Assembly (NCBI GenBank): GCA_933207985.1
Contig: OW240912.1
Location: forward strand, 367,438,872-367,502,871
Origin: Pelobates cultripes
Lineage: Eukaryota > Chordata > Amphibia > Anura > Pelobatidae
Length of the DNA stretch: 64,000 bases
Direction of reading: 5' to 3'
Below the pieces are notes generated by a model. That model searched no databases. It worked only from the letters and a program-made list of their open reading frames with translations, and had not been told where the DNA came from. Below are positions 1 to 10,987 of the stretch, piece by piece (position 1 is the stretch's first letter; each line of letters opens with the position of its first letter). Made by a program: the position numbers and the translations under genes.

Positions 1-128
1 CATGAAGCAATTGATCATACCACCTGTATAGTGAGTTACTATTTTATGCATTCACTTCATTCCATGTATTCATTACACACATCACATTAGTATTTTTTGT
101 CAGTATTTTGACAATGAAACAATGAATA

Positions 129-980
129 CAGGTAGTTCCCGACTTTACGAACTAATTGGTTCCGAAGCCTAGTTCATAAAATTAGAGTTCATAAAGTGAG
201 AACTGATTTCCCATAGACACAATGTAATAAACACGGGTTCCATTCCTGACCAACAAATTTTACCATTGAAAACCTAAATTATTAAGTGCAAATACAACAT
301 GAAAGCATAGCAAATACATGTATGTTGTAGGATATTAAAAGGCATGCATACCATATTGAAATCTTCTTTAAATTATCATCAATCCTCATACTATTCAAAG
401 AAGAGACATGCTACACTTGTTGAATGTGGAACCTCTCTTAAACCTTCCTACTTATTTATTTTCTTCATTATCAGCTTCCCCCTCTCCTTTATCACTTTTC
501 TCTTACTCCTTTTATTTTTACAGCTCTCAAACTTTCTTCCTTCTCCCCTTTTTCAGGCTTTTCAGCCCTCCTCCTGCTCCTTACTATTGCTGCCTGCCAA
601 AACATGGCACAAGGGCAAACACACATACAAACAGACAGCTATGTCAGACATACACAGACAAATCTCTACTCAATAGCACACAGTGCAATAATATTACAGG
701 ATCTGTAATGTATGCCCATGAAAGCACAAAAAGAATACAGTACAATCTAAACCTGTTTTTTAGACTTCCCTTTATCTTCAGGAACTGTGTTCCTGATCCT
801 CGTCTCTCTTCTTGTCTACTCCTGACCACAAATTCTTTGTCTTATTTTCTTGTTTGTGCTCCAAAGCACTCTTCTCGGTCCTGATCCATGGACCACTGAC
901 ACAAAATGGAGGTGAAGCAAAATGGTGGCACATAAAAAAAAAAAGTTCATAAAGTCGGGAGTTCATAAAGTGAGAAATCC
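129..980. mobile_element. possible pogo/Tigger-like non-autonomous element
   Basis: A left end beginning CAGGTAGTTCCCGACTTT follows a TA at 127-128. An inverted partner (GTTCATAAAGTCGGGA) lies at 945-960, close to a second GTTCATAAAGTGAG motif that is also present near the left end (190-203). CAGGTAG-type ends with TA targets are typical of pogo/Tigger relatives. The right terminus is not clean and no transposase is visible. The interior (400-600) is a pyrimidine-rich stretch with no recognisable coding content. Confidence 0.35.
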
Positions 981-1909
981 ACTATGTGGATTGACAATAT
1001 TTTTTTCCACTGTGCATGAAATAGGCTAAAATGTACAATCATTAAAAATTCAGCTAAAGTTACTCTTTGTATCTCCTTTTGGGAGAAAACGTGCAAAACA
1101 TTTGCATTTTGGTGCCTATCATCACCTTGACTGTAGCATATTTTACCTGCCCACTACTTGCTGAGTTTTCGTGATTGTTGAGCTGTAGGTATATGTTCTC
1201 ATAGGTAATGGATTTGTCTGTAAATGATAACACTATGAATACAAGTGCCTTAAATAATTGGCACGGTCAATGGAGAACCCCTAACACCTAGCTTTTGGTC
1301 AATTCTGCTCCATATAACATACCTGCTTTAAGGTTTTACAGCTGCTGCTAATTAATGGTTGTTTAACATTTGTACATCTACCAGATTTAACATGGCTTAA
1401 GAATGAAAAGTGACCTAATAAATAAAATATTTTTTGATGATATTTTTTTCTTCTGTCTCTATTTTTCTCCTCTGTCTGTATTTCTGTCACTGTGACTATT
1501 TCTCCCTTTGTGTCTATACCATTAAGTCTCTGTATAATTGAGGAATTTAGGGTTACATATACATCTACAGAGGACTGGAAAAGCTATTATGCAGCCACAA
1601 GTATATCCTGCCATATTCTTTGTGAATGTCTTGACCGAACCAGACAGTTGGGAATTATTATTTAACACTCTGGAATTTAGCAAAATACATTATCATGTGC
1701 AGTCCAATATGTTATTAGTTAATCTCCCAAGTAGGGGTTAATCTTCTAAGTAGGCAATCAAACAGGTCATGGAGAATGTGCAGTTGTTGGATATTTATAT
1801 TCAGCTTGTATAACACCTAGCTTATGCTGTATCAAACAATGATGATTCCCTTGTGTAATGTCTATGTTTGATTAAACATGTTGATGTAATTTTTTTTATG
1901 TTTTTACAG

Positions 1910-2085
1910 GAGCTTTCGATGCAGGGAAAGAGTAGAATCTTAAAGCTGAAGGTCCACTTTAACAGGCATCTTCATTCCCACCGTCAGCTCCTGAACTAAT
2001 GTTGACTCTTGGCACTTGCTTGGATGGCAAGGCACATGTTCATTTTGTATTAAAAGGCCAATAAATAATGGCTAACTATCAGGAA
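1910..2085 (+). other. candidate 3'-terminal exon (weak)
   Basis: A T-rich tract ends in ACAG at 1906-1909, a textbook splice-acceptor shape. It is followed by an open frame of 29 codons from 1910 that begins with residues ELSMQGKSRIL and ends in a TAA. An AATAAA polyadenylation signal follows at 2060-2065. I do not recognise the peptide, and the region could equally be chance or non-coding RNA. It is listed because it is the only place outside repeats where acceptor, open frame and poly(A) signal line up. Confidence 0.18.
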
Positions 2086-2370
2086 ATGTTATTTCCTGGA
2101 CTGTTCTTGTGAGAAGTGCTTAACCGTAGACGTACTTGTTCAATTCCACTGCACTATTAAAGCTAGCTTCACATGCGCAAGGTGCTAAAGGGCTTGACTA
2201 GTCTCAGTACTCTGATGGGAGTATAATCCGTGCTTGCCACCACTTATTTAGCAACCGTGTTCTCTCTCCTTTGCTCCTCTCTCTCAAGCCACTGCCAAAC
2301 CCAGCAGAGTTCTCCTACTCACCCATCTGGCTTGATCTATGTCCTTTACCACTAGTGTAATATAATACAC

Positions 2371-3180
2371 CAAGCATGTCAAACTCAAAGTGTGGCATGG
2401 GCCACATAAACAAGGTTTAAGTTTATGAGAGCCACACACACACACATACTCACTGAGAGACACACACACACTGACAGACAGACACACACACACACACACT
2501 GACAGACACACACACACACAATATTCACAGACAGACACACATACTCTCAGACAGACACACACACACACAAAGACACACACACTCACAAACAGACAGACAC
2601 ACACAGACAGACACACACTCACTAACAGACATACACACACTGACAGACCCACACACACTCACTGACAGACAGACACACACATACAGACACACACACACAT
2701 ACTGACACACACACACATACTCACTGACAGACACACACACTCACTGACAGACACACATACTCACTGCCAGACACACACTGACATAGACACACATACTTGC
2801 TGACAGACACACATACTCACTGACAGACACATACACACACACACTGACACACACAGACACACATACTCACTGACAGACACACACTGACACACATACTCAC
2901 TGACAGACACACACATACTTGCTTACAGACACACATACTCACTGACAGACACACACACATCATATTCTGGCGCCCGGCTTCACTGCAGTCAGTGTGCGCG
3001 AGGGAGCAGTGAGGAGCAGGAACACTGAGCTCCCACATGGCCCTCCTCCCCGGCCGGGTAAATGTTAGCAGAGTAGGCACCTGCAATGTGGGGAAAGCAG
3101 GTGTCTACTCTGCTTTAACACTGAGCATGCACTTGCACCTCGCCGGGCCGCAAAGCTGGTCCTTGTGGGCCGCATACTTG
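2371..3180. mobile_element. hAT-type non-autonomous element with 8-bp target duplication
   Basis: The octamer TAATACAC occurs exactly at both ends (2363-2370 and 3181-3188), matching the 8-bp duplications made by hAT transposases. Termini are CAAGCATGTCAAACTC on the left and, read inverted, CAAGTATGCGGCCC on the right, giving an 8-bp imperfect terminal repeat. The interior is a CA-rich microsatellite followed by a GC-rich block (2970-3160). No transposase is encoded, so it would have depended on an autonomous relative. Confidence 0.8.
2430..2962. repeat. compound CA microsatellite/minisatellite
   Basis: About 530 bp of CA-rich repeat built from variants of ACACACATACTCACTGACAG. It lies wholly inside the hAT element at 2371-3180. 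Cys/Val-rich open frames on the minus strand here are products of the repeat, not genes. Confidence 0.9.
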
Positions 3181-3188
3181 TAATACAC

Positions 3189-4155
3189 CATCACCCAACA
3201 AATCACTAGGGGCAAACAGGCAGCTAAGATATATGCATGTGGCACGAGAAACAAAGGGTTACACGTAATTATCTTGGTCCAAATGAGATAAATATATAAT
3301 AATAATATAAACAATTTTGTACAGACTTTTATTTATTTTTTTAAAGTAACTTTAATTTGAAATTCATAAATATACTGATTATCTGGTCGGTACATACTTA
3401 GAATGTGCTAGTACTTACAGATAGTGGTTTTTGTATTTAGACTCTTTCGACATTACTTATTAACTGCGGGCTAATTATAGGTCTGATAATATTGAAGCTC
3501 AACCTAGTTATTCAGTCTGTTTTGTCTAGTTTCACAGGTGGCAGTAGATATACAGCAGACTCTTCCACACAATATGATTATTTCAAATAGGATAATAAAG
3601 ACTGTGGTTAAACTCACTCTGTCAACTATTCCTGGAAACTCTATGATGAGAGCTTCAACAGAGAAAAATCCATTTATAAGATAAACATTATCACTCCTTG
3701 TAATGAGCTGCGGTGGTGGAAAATGATCATTACTTAACCCTCCTGGGTCTCAAGCCCTGTGACAATTGTTCTTTGACACAGAAAGGGTGAGATCTATTCC
3801 TCTGTCTGTTTTCTTTTTAAACTGAAATATATTCCATTAATAAACAACAATATTGTTTAATAAAATATTTTTATGAACTGGTATGCCTTTGAATCAAGCA
3901 TGACCATTAAACTGATAGCTCTGCAATGTTAATTTTATTATTAAAATAACATAATCCACCATCTGTAACAGTGATGTATTTTCTTATATGTGAAAATAGT
4001 TTTTTTGTATTTTTGGTCAAAGATTTTGCCCTTTGTTTGTGTATCGATCTCTTATCTTCTCTTGGCCAGTTAGAAAAATGACCTATGTCTGAATTTAGAC
4101 ACCCAGCAGGACCACTAAACTCATAAAGTCTACGTGGAAGATTCTGGTTATGGAT
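3189..4155. other. AT-rich stretch, no feature seen
   Basis: Anonymous AT-rich sequence between the hAT element and the first T2 MITE. No open frame resembling a known protein, no terminal repeats and no RNA gene were recognised. Confidence 0.5.
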
Positions 4156-4159
4156 TTAA

Positions 4160-4635
4160 AGGAACACCATAGGTACTCAGACCACATCATCCCATTGAAG
4201 TAGTCTGAGTGCAATGCCCATGTCCCCTTAACCTTGTATTGTAAAACATTGGAGTTTCACAGAAACTACGTTTACATTGCAGGATTAAGATAACCTTCCA
4301 AAACAGCCACTAGAGGAGCTTTCTGTAATCTAACGGAGTATAACTCTTTGAAATTACATTTCATCTTCAATGACTCATTGGGAAGCACTGATTAAATGCT
4401 TTAAAATTCCTATGGTTAAGTTCTAATGTGGATGTTGCACTCGCAGTAAATGCACATAAGGTTTCCCTATCTGTGTGACATTGTGAAAGGTAAAAAATTA
4501 GCCAGCGCAGAGGTAAATAAAACAAAGTGGTGTTAAACCTTCATGACTACAGGTGGGGGGACTCAATAAGTTAGGGACAGGGCATACTATAGCGTTAGGA
4601 ATACACATTTTTATTCCTAATGCTATACTGTTCCT
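4160..4635. mobile_element. T2/Kolobok-type MITE, TTAA-flanked
   Basis: TTAA at 4156-4159 is followed by AGGAACACCATAGG, and the right end is ACTGTTCCTTTAA with TTAA at 4636-4639. The terminal sequence TTAAAGG(A/G)(A/G) is that of the T2 MITE family of Xenopus, thought to be mobilised by Kolobok-like transposases. The left subterminal part (a 'CTCAGACCACATCA' block and its inverted partner) matches the family at 12588, 36735 and 45523. The right end resembles the one near 17,690. No coding capacity. Confidence 0.75.
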
Positions 4636-4760
4636 TTAAAGGAACACCAGTTAGATTGCAAGAATTTATCGAAATGAGCAAAATGCAAAAAAAATTCTAA
4701 TCCATAATACCCATGCCTTTTACATAGAGGGATTATTAATCTCATGCCTGTCAATTTTCA
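4636..4760. mobile_element. T2 MITE end, abutting the previous element
   Basis: Immediately after the shared TTAA the sequence reads AGGAACACCAGTTAG, a second T2-like left end placed head to tail with the preceding MITE. Its right end was not found. Either it is truncated or the TTAA target was used twice. Confidence 0.45.
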
Positions 4761-5410
4761 GCAGTGTGTCTCCTGCTCATAGGGGCAGATCTGCCCATCA
4801 AAGTGACATGCCTACCCATCAAAGGGGAGGTATGCTCACTAGGAGGGTGGTCAGGCGTATTAACAGTCTACCCCCTCAAGCAGACCATGAATAGAGCGCT
4901 GCAGAAGTGGACCCCAAGGGTCCGCCTCCAATCCCCACCCGCAGGACCCGCTTCCAAATCCACGTACAGGGAAGCAGTGCTTGTAGAGTGGATACAGGGT
5001 GTGTGTTTTGTGGAGGCAGTGTGTGTTTGTGCATTGGTTGCAGTGTGTGTTAGTGCATGTGTAGTGGATGCAATATGTGTGTAGTGGTGGCACTGTGTGT
5101 GTATTATGTGTGTGTGTGATATATACACACACACAATTTATATTTGAATGTAAGCATGTTTTTGTATGGAGTATGTGTTGGAATGTTGGTGTTTGAATGC
5201 AGTCGTGCATTTGTGTGTAGTGTATACACTTCCACACACACTGATACTCAGACACATACACTGACACACATGCAAATACACAGACACACACACTGACACA
5301 CATATACACACGCATATATACCCACATAGACACCATCAGCGTGCAAGCCCCGGTGCAACTGCACCGGTGGCAATTCCGTCACTACACATGGGGCACGGGC
5401 CAGTAACAAC
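4761..5410. repeat. TG/CA low-complexity array in a GC-rich repeat
   Basis: A moderately GC-rich stretch (4790-4990) leads into about 340 bp in which TGTG-rich sequence (4998-5225) gives way to CACA-rich sequence (5230-5330). The right flank (GGTGGCAATTCCGTCACTAC, 5366-5385) resembles the end of a hAT-type repeat. No left terminus was identified, so it is not called as an element. Confidence 0.6.
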
Positions 5411-5876
5411 CATCATGGTTGTCACCCCCTGATGGCGGCCCTGGCTCTTTGCAAGGTCCTAGTGCCCAGTCCATTGATGCATTTTAAAATCTGCCAGCAG
5501 ATTTCAAACTGTAGGACAGGTCCCTAGGACCTGATTTTGAAAGGGACAGTGTCCCAAAATGTGAGACTGTCCTGGCAAATTCGGGACTGTTGGCATCTAT
5601 GTAATTAGATTATTGTTACACAATAGTACTAGCATATAGATAGCACCAACATTTTATGCACTGCTGTGTATTGATATACAAACAAAGCAAACAAAATATG
5701 ATAAATATGTGACCAGAAACTTGAAGTAACAATGCCTGCTCAAAGGCGCTACAGTCTAGATAAAGTAGGATATAATTACACAAGATAAGCTAAATACACA
5801 TCTTGATTTAAATTTCCTTAACCATGTGCAATGCAAATAGTTAGAGAAGCAGAATAGAGCAACTGTGTTCTTCATA
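5411..5876. other. no feature seen
   Basis: Anonymous sequence. A phrase near 5520-5600 (dispersed-repeat-like, with GGGACAGTGTCCC) may be an old repeat tail but no boundaries are visible. Confidence 0.4.
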
Positions 5877-5880
5877 TTAA

Positions 5881-6260
5881 AGGAAAACTATAGGGTCGGA
5901 AACCGATACATGCATTCCTGATCCTACAGTGATAAAAGCACTATTTAGGTCCCTGCCATTTCCACCATTAAATATAGTAATATCTCACCTTATTTCAAGC
6001 GACACATGGGTCTGCTGGCACTGGCTTGCCCCTTTTACGCCTCCTTGGCTAAGGTCATCAGAATGAATGATCTCAGTCTATCACAATGCTTTCCCATAGG
6101 AAAACATTGGATTGGCTGAGATCGTCAATTCTGATTGTTTCAACTAAGGCAGTTGGGCGGAAAGAGGTGTGGTGATAAACAGCTGGGGAGCTCTGCCATT
6201 TGTAGTATGGAAGCTGAGTGTGATCTAGACTGACAGACACAAGGAGGACCAATTTGGGAA
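5881..6260. mobile_element. T2 MITE fragment, right end missing
   Basis: TTAA at 5877-5880 is followed by AGGAAAACTATAGGGTC and by the block ATGCATTCCTGATCCTACAGTG, closely similar to the complete elements at 15431 and (inverted) 40764. Similarity fades after about 6,200 and no inverted terminus is present. This is a truncated or internally rearranged copy. Confidence 0.6.
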
Positions 6261-6553
6261 ATCTTGAACAGATTTATATGATGAATTATGATGTAGTATC
6301 CTGATCCACCTTCCATTTCTCAGGCTGTGACATGAAATTTATTTTGTTTGTCTACATCATTGCCAGCAAGAATATTTTTAAATATTTTTTTTTATTAAAT
6401 GCATAGTTTTGAGGCAACATATATGAAACACATTATAAAAAATGCTCACTTTCAGTAATCTAATTATATGTGTTTGAAAACTAGCCTTCTTGCTTTTTTC
6501 CCAGTTGTTTTTCATGTATAAGCTGCAACTAAAATTATTCATGTTAGTCAATA

Positions 6554-6594
<41 letters not shown>

Positions 6595-6964
6595 CCATTA
6601 TTCGGAAATATGGGAAAAATATAGTGATCTCGGACACTAGCTTATAAATAACCCATTAGTATTGCACAGCTTTAGATATATATTGCATAAGAACAATAAC
6701 TCAGCTATATTATCCATAATTGATGTCTTTTGTAATGTAAATTATCATTATTAATTGATGTATAGTTCACCTTTTTCAAGTAAAATAATAATTATAATCT
6801 AATGCTTGCTACTGTAAGTTGACTGTTTTAATTCTCGAACCCTAATGCTAATATAGTTTTTATATACTATTTCATTTTAATTATATTTTCTATACACATT
6901 TTATACTCTTATTAACTATTCCCTGTTTTCAGTAATGATTTTTCTTTTTACTTTTTCTGACATG
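6261..6964. other. AT-rich stretch with a TA dinucleotide run
   Basis: Contains an uninterrupted (TA)n run at about 6556-6592. Otherwise anonymous AT-rich sequence with no coding or structural signal. Confidence 0.6.
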
Positions 6965-7329
6965 TATAGTGAGGGATAAAAGTATTTGATTCCCTGCTGA
7001 TTTTGAACGTTTTCCCACTGACAAAGAAATGATGAGTCTATAATTTTAATTGTAGGTGTATTTTAACAGTGAGAGACAGAATAATAAAACAAAAATCCAG
7101 AAAAACGCATGTCTAAAAAGTTAAAAATTGATTTGCATGTCAATGAGTAAAATAAGTATTTGATCCCCTTCGACTTAGTACTTGATGGCAAAACTCTTGT
7201 TGGCAATTACAGAGGTTAGACGTTTCTTCGCCAGGTTTGCACACATCTCAGAAGGGATTTTGTCCCACTCCTATCTGCAGATCCTCTCCAAGTCATTAAG
7301 GATTTAAGGCTGACGTTTGGCAACTCGAA

Positions 7330-7980
7330 CCTTCAGCTCCCTCCACAGATTTTCTATCGGATTAAGGTCTGGAGACTGGCTAGGTCACTCCAGGACCTTA
7401 ATGTGCTTCTTCTTGTACCACTCCTTTGTTGCCCTGGCTGTGTGTTTTGGGTCATTGTCATGCTGGAATACCCATCCATTACCCATTTTCAATGCCCTGA
7501 CTGAGGGAAGAAGGTTCTCAACTAAGATTTGACGGTACATGGCCCCGTCCATAGTCCCTTTGATGCGGTGCAGTTGTCCTGTCTTCTCAGCAGAAAAACA
7601 CCCCAAAGCATAATGTTTCCACCTCCATGTTTGATGGTGGGGATGGTGTTCTTGGGCTCATGGCCAGCATTCCTCTTCCTCCAAACACGGCGAGTTGAGT
7701 TGATGCCAAAGAGCTCGATTTTGGTCTAATCTGACCACAATACTTTAACCCAGTTCTCCACTGAATCATTCAGATGTTCATTGGCAAACTTTAGCTGGGC
7801 CTGTACATGTGCTTTCTTGAGCAGAGGCACCTTGCGGGCGCTGCAGGATTCCAGTCCTTCACATCGTAGTGTGTTACTAATTGTTTTCTTGGTGACTATG
7901 GTTCCAGCTGCCTTGAGGTCATTAACAAGCTCTTCCCATGTAGTCCTGGGCTGATTCCTCACCATTCTCATGATCAATGA
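7330..7980 (-). pseudogene. Tc1-like transposase, catalytic part (broken)
   Basis: Minus-strand remnant of the DNA-binding linker and DDE catalytic domain of a Tc1/mariner transposase, an enzyme that cuts the inverted ends and inserts at TA. The piece at 7977-7729 carries the second helix-turn-helix region and ends in the motif around the first catalytic Asp (VKVLWSD); a stop codon follows immediately (TAG where a codon for Glu is usual). A second piece (7606-7385) carries [15 protein letters not shown] and the second catalytic Asp in [10 protein letters not shown] further stop then precedes the PDLNPIE-type motif with the third acidic residue near 7,370. At least two stops and a frame change separate these pieces, so no enzyme can be made. 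Confidence 0.85.
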
Positions 7981-8028
7981 AACTCAACAAGGTGAGATCT
8001 TGCATGGAGCACCACCACCAGCCTGGAG

Positions 8029-8937
8029 TGTCACAGGTGGCAGTACGGAGACCGGAACCCCTGAGTGCCTGATGATGATGAGCGTATCAGCGTGGAAATA
8101 GACTATCAGGGCCTGGTGCACGGTAAGCACATGCCCTCTGGTGTTGAGCACCAGCGTTTGTGCGGCCACATACCAGGGCCCTGATGCAAATTCTGCGGAT
8201 CCGAAGAGCTAGGTGATAATATGCAGACCTCCCAGGATATGGATAGGGAGGCTCTACAGCAGATATGTATCCAGTACAGAAACAAGTCAAGACTAGAACA
8301 GGCACCTAACAAGAAAACAAGACAAGACTAGAAGAATCCAGAACTGGAGCAGGACAGAAAGCAGTACATGTACACAAGACATAAGGGAAACATGAACAGG
8401 GCAGGACAGGACTGTACATGAACTGGGAAGACAAAATAAAACAAGACAAGAGATACCAGGCAAAACAAGAGGAGACATAACTAAGTACTATATATGTAAA
8501 ACATTGGAGATTTAGACATACATAAATGGCCAAGATGTATGCAGCCCACCACTGCGCCAAAGTACTTCAATTATGGTGGGTCCTAACTGCCTAGATATGC
8601 ATGACTAAATAAACAGCAATAAAACACACACAGTACTCACCTGCAAAAAAGGGGCAGAGGACATGAAACCACTGCCTGCAGGAACCGACTGAAACAAAAG
8701 GATTAATGGCAAAGGAAAGGGTGTGGCAACATAAAACAAAAATATAAAGGAATCCAGGAGACTGGGAATTCCACGAACGGAATAAAGGAATGAATCCAGA
8801 AAACCCAGCATAAAGAAAACCAAATATGGAATAGAAAACCAGAAAAAACAATAAAAACTAAACAAGAATTGTATAAAGAGTACTGGATACCAGAAGCCAA
8901 GGCCAGACATCTCTGCAGAACCAAACAGGATGTGACA
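8029..8937 (-). mobile_element. solo LTR (Gypsy-type) inside the Tc1 transposase gene
   Basis: Sequence bounded by TGTCACA at left and TGTGACA at right (a 7-bp inverted TG...CA terminus) interrupts the Tc1 gene at one point. Flanking pentamers are TGGAG (8024-8028) and GGGAG (8938-8942), a target duplication with one mismatch. Size (909 bp) and composition fit a Gypsy LTR like the homologous pair at 14,499 and 23,682; minus orientation is inferred from general likeness only. No internal retroelement sequence remains, so recombination between two LTRs probably removed it. Confidence 0.65.
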
Positions 8938-8942
8938 GGGAG

Positions 8943-9104
8943 ACTGACGGTTATTTTGCGTTTCTTCCATTTGCGAATAATCGCACCAACTGTTGTCACC
9001 TTCTCACCAAGCTGCTTGGCGATGGTCTTGTAGCCCATTCCAGCCTTGTGTAGGTCTGCAATCTTGTCTCTGACATCCTTGAACAGCTCTTTGGTCTTGG
9101 CCAT
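8943..9104 (-). pseudogene. Tc1-like transposase, N-terminal HTH (severed)
   Basis: Minus-strand open reading from an ATG at 9104 encodes about 54 residues beginning [20 protein letters not shown] and continuing through [19 protein letters not shown], a paired-type helix-turn-helix that in Tc1-like transposases binds the inverted ends. The reading is cut at 8,942 by the solo LTR. The catalytic part resumes on the far side, at about 8,020. The start is secure because the upstream sequence is the non-coding subterminal repeat. Confidence 0.85.
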
Positions 9105-9458
9105 GGTGGAGAGTTTGGAAACTGATTGAATAATTGCTTCTGTGGACAGGTGTCTTTTATACAGATAACGAGCTAAGATTAGGAGAGTACTCCTAATCTC
9201 AGCATGTTACCTGTATAAAAGACACCTGGGAGACAGAAATCTTGCTGATTGATAGGGGATCAAATACTTATTTCACTAATTGACATGCAAATCAATTTAT
9301 AACTTTTTAAAGACATGCATTTTTCTGGATTTGTTTGTGTTATTCGGTCTCTCACTGTTAAAATACCTACGATTAAAATTATACACTGATCATTTCTTTG
9401 TCTGTGGGCAAACATTCAAAATCAGCAGGAGATCAAATATTTTTTTTCTCTCACTGTA

Positions 9459-9482
9459 ACTTACTCTTACACTGTTTTTTTG

Positions 9483-9528
<46 letters not shown>

Positions 9529-9535
9529 CTAATTT
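9459..9535. repeat. (TA)n microsatellite
   Basis: A run of about 44 bp of alternating T and A (9484-9527) just outside the right end of the Tc1 element, with more TA-rich sequence to 9,560. Confidence 0.9.
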
Positions 9536-9559
9536 GGTATATATACATATATACCCAAT

Positions 9560-9700
9560 TAGAAAAAGAGTGCACTCACAGGGCTTTCCATTAATTCAAT
9601 GGTGTTTAGTGGAACATAAAGTCATAAAAATGACTGATCGACGTTTCAAACCATTCGGGTCTTCCTCAAGACTCCACGAGGATGCTGTGTTGGAGCGTGA
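9560..9700 (-). mobile_element. Penelope-like element tail with hammerhead-like core
   Basis: The minus strand at 9672-9636 reads TTGAGGAAGACCC, then GAAACGTCGATC after a short hairpin. It is near-identical to the tail of the Penelope fragment at 58,184-58,222. The paired-arm layout (TGAGGA, stem, GAAA) resembles the minimal hammerhead ribozymes reported in Penelope-like retroelements. The upstream 9565-9630 sequence (AAAGAGTGCACTCACAGGGC) is also shared in style with 58,120. No coding part remains here. Confidence 0.55.
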
Positions 9701-10350
9701 CCCCCCAGACAGCGCTGTCGGTTCAACCACCTACAACGACTGCTCACATTCATATGATCGTCACCTCTATTTGTGCGAATGCCACTCACCAATACAGGAG
9801 ACAGAGCTCCGTTCGTACGGACACCGTTTACCGAACACAACAAGAACACATGTCTGTTAGTGAGAATACCAATGTGAAGAAACTACCATGTTTGGTTCGT
9901 TAAATTGGATTTCTCTCGTTCAGTAGATGAAACTACCGAACATCGACCAACCCCCTGACTCATTAACTACAAAGAAAACCACAGGATTAAGTGCTTTCCC
10001 TTGTTCGCATGAAAAGAGGCAATGGGACTTGGTCGTCGAGTGTCTGGAATTAAAATTGGACACTCAACTTCCCAAACGCTGGTCAACTTCGCGAACGCCT
10101 GCTTCTTTTAACCGACCAGCCAGGAGAGCGCTATTCGGTAATTTTGTTTCCATGAATTAGAAGAGCAAACGCTACCTATGAGCCAGGGGAACAGTTCGTG
10201 AATTTGTTCAGTTTTTAGACTTCTTGAAATAGACCGACCGCTACCTCTGAAACTGTGGAACTATTTTTGGGCATAGAATCATGTGTGCGGTCTGTCAAAT
10301 TGTGACTCCTAGGAAATTCCTGAACCCCTGAACCGATCTGGGTGAGTTTT
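9701..10350. repeat. dispersed GC-moderate repeat, inverted partner near 62.9 kb
   Basis: The block 10,030-10,145 (TTGGTCGTCGAGTGTCTGG ... GACCAGCCAGGAGAGCGC) is matched in inverse orientation at about 62,930-63,045. This marks a dispersed repeat family. Neither copy has a visible terminus, so class is unknown; an LTR or a long non-autonomous DNA element are both possible. Short open frames here are not recognisable. Confidence 0.5.
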
Positions 10351-10482
10351 GCATATGTTGGTCACCCAGATCGGGGCTATCAGGGAATGTAACTTTTGTG
10401 GGGATTTGGTGTGTTTAAATGTTTTTTTTTTGTTTTTTTTTGTAAAAATATGTTTTTTGTGCCTGGAGATAATTGAGTTTAA
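10351..10482. other. linker with T-rich run
   Basis: Contains a T/G run near 10,420-10,455. Nothing else seen. Confidence 0.4.
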
Positions 10483-10980
10483 CCACTTAAGGATGGCAGG
10501 CGTTCTATGTCGTTCTTAGGGAACCAGCTCTAAACGCCCTTTCTACTTACCCGGTCGTCGGCGATCCCATGCCGGCAATCATGGTATGGGGACTTACCTG
10601 GGAGCCCAGGGAGTCACCCTCCGTCCTCTTTGGCCCCCTGGGCCATGTGACCGCGAGGTCCTTGCATTTGACATACATACACAAACACTGTCTAAGTGTA
10701 TTTTAATATTAATATAATTATAAATATATATTAATATCAAAATACATGTACAATGATATTGATTAAATATATATAATTTTCATTATATATATATTTATAT
10801 ATAATATAAAATAAATATGTAAATATGTAAAAAATAAAATTACAAAAATAATACAAAATATATAAATAAAAAATATATATATGTGTAAATTCGTTCTAAC
10901 TGTATTTTAAAATTAATATATATTGATATCAAAATACATGTAGAACGAAATAATATATATATATATATCCATGTGCATAA
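10483..10980. mobile_element. piggyBac-like TTAA element end plus AT-rich filler
   Basis: TTAA at 10,479-10,482 is followed by CCACTTAAGGATGGCAGG. CCnCTTAAGGA after TTAA is the pattern of the short palindromic MITE at 49,696 and of the family end at 53,949. The GC-rich part ends near 10,670. It is followed by about 300 bp of AT-rich repeat in which two 40-bp blocks (ATTAATATTAATATAA...; ATATCAAAATACATGTA) recur. Confidence 0.45.
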
Positions 10981-10987
10981 GTATATA

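Larger units (their letters stand above)
6967..9456 (-). mobile_element. Tc1-like transposon, degenerate, split by an LTR
   Basis: Inverted ends (TAGTGAGGGATAAAAGTATT at left; the inverse of ATATTTTTTTTCTCTCACTG at right) are flanked by TA at 6965-6966 and 9457-9458. The subterminal repeats extend about 200 bp inward on each side (for example GACAAAGAAATGATGAG and its inverse near 9,395). The transposase reads on the minus strand. This Tc1 type, with AGTATTTGAT in its ends, is widespread in fish and frogs. The copy is inactive: stops, frame breaks and a 909-bp insertion divide its gene. Without the insertion the element would be about 1.6 kb, normal for Tc1. Confidence 0.9.

Noticed and set aside
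408..884. 158-codon open frame rich in Ser/Leu/Phe
   Set aside because: Arises from a pyrimidine-rich stretch inside a possible MITE; no domain is visible.
2284..3086. Several Cys/Val/Ser-rich open frames on the minus strand
   Set aside because: They are translations of a CA-type microsatellite and have no domain or codon signal.
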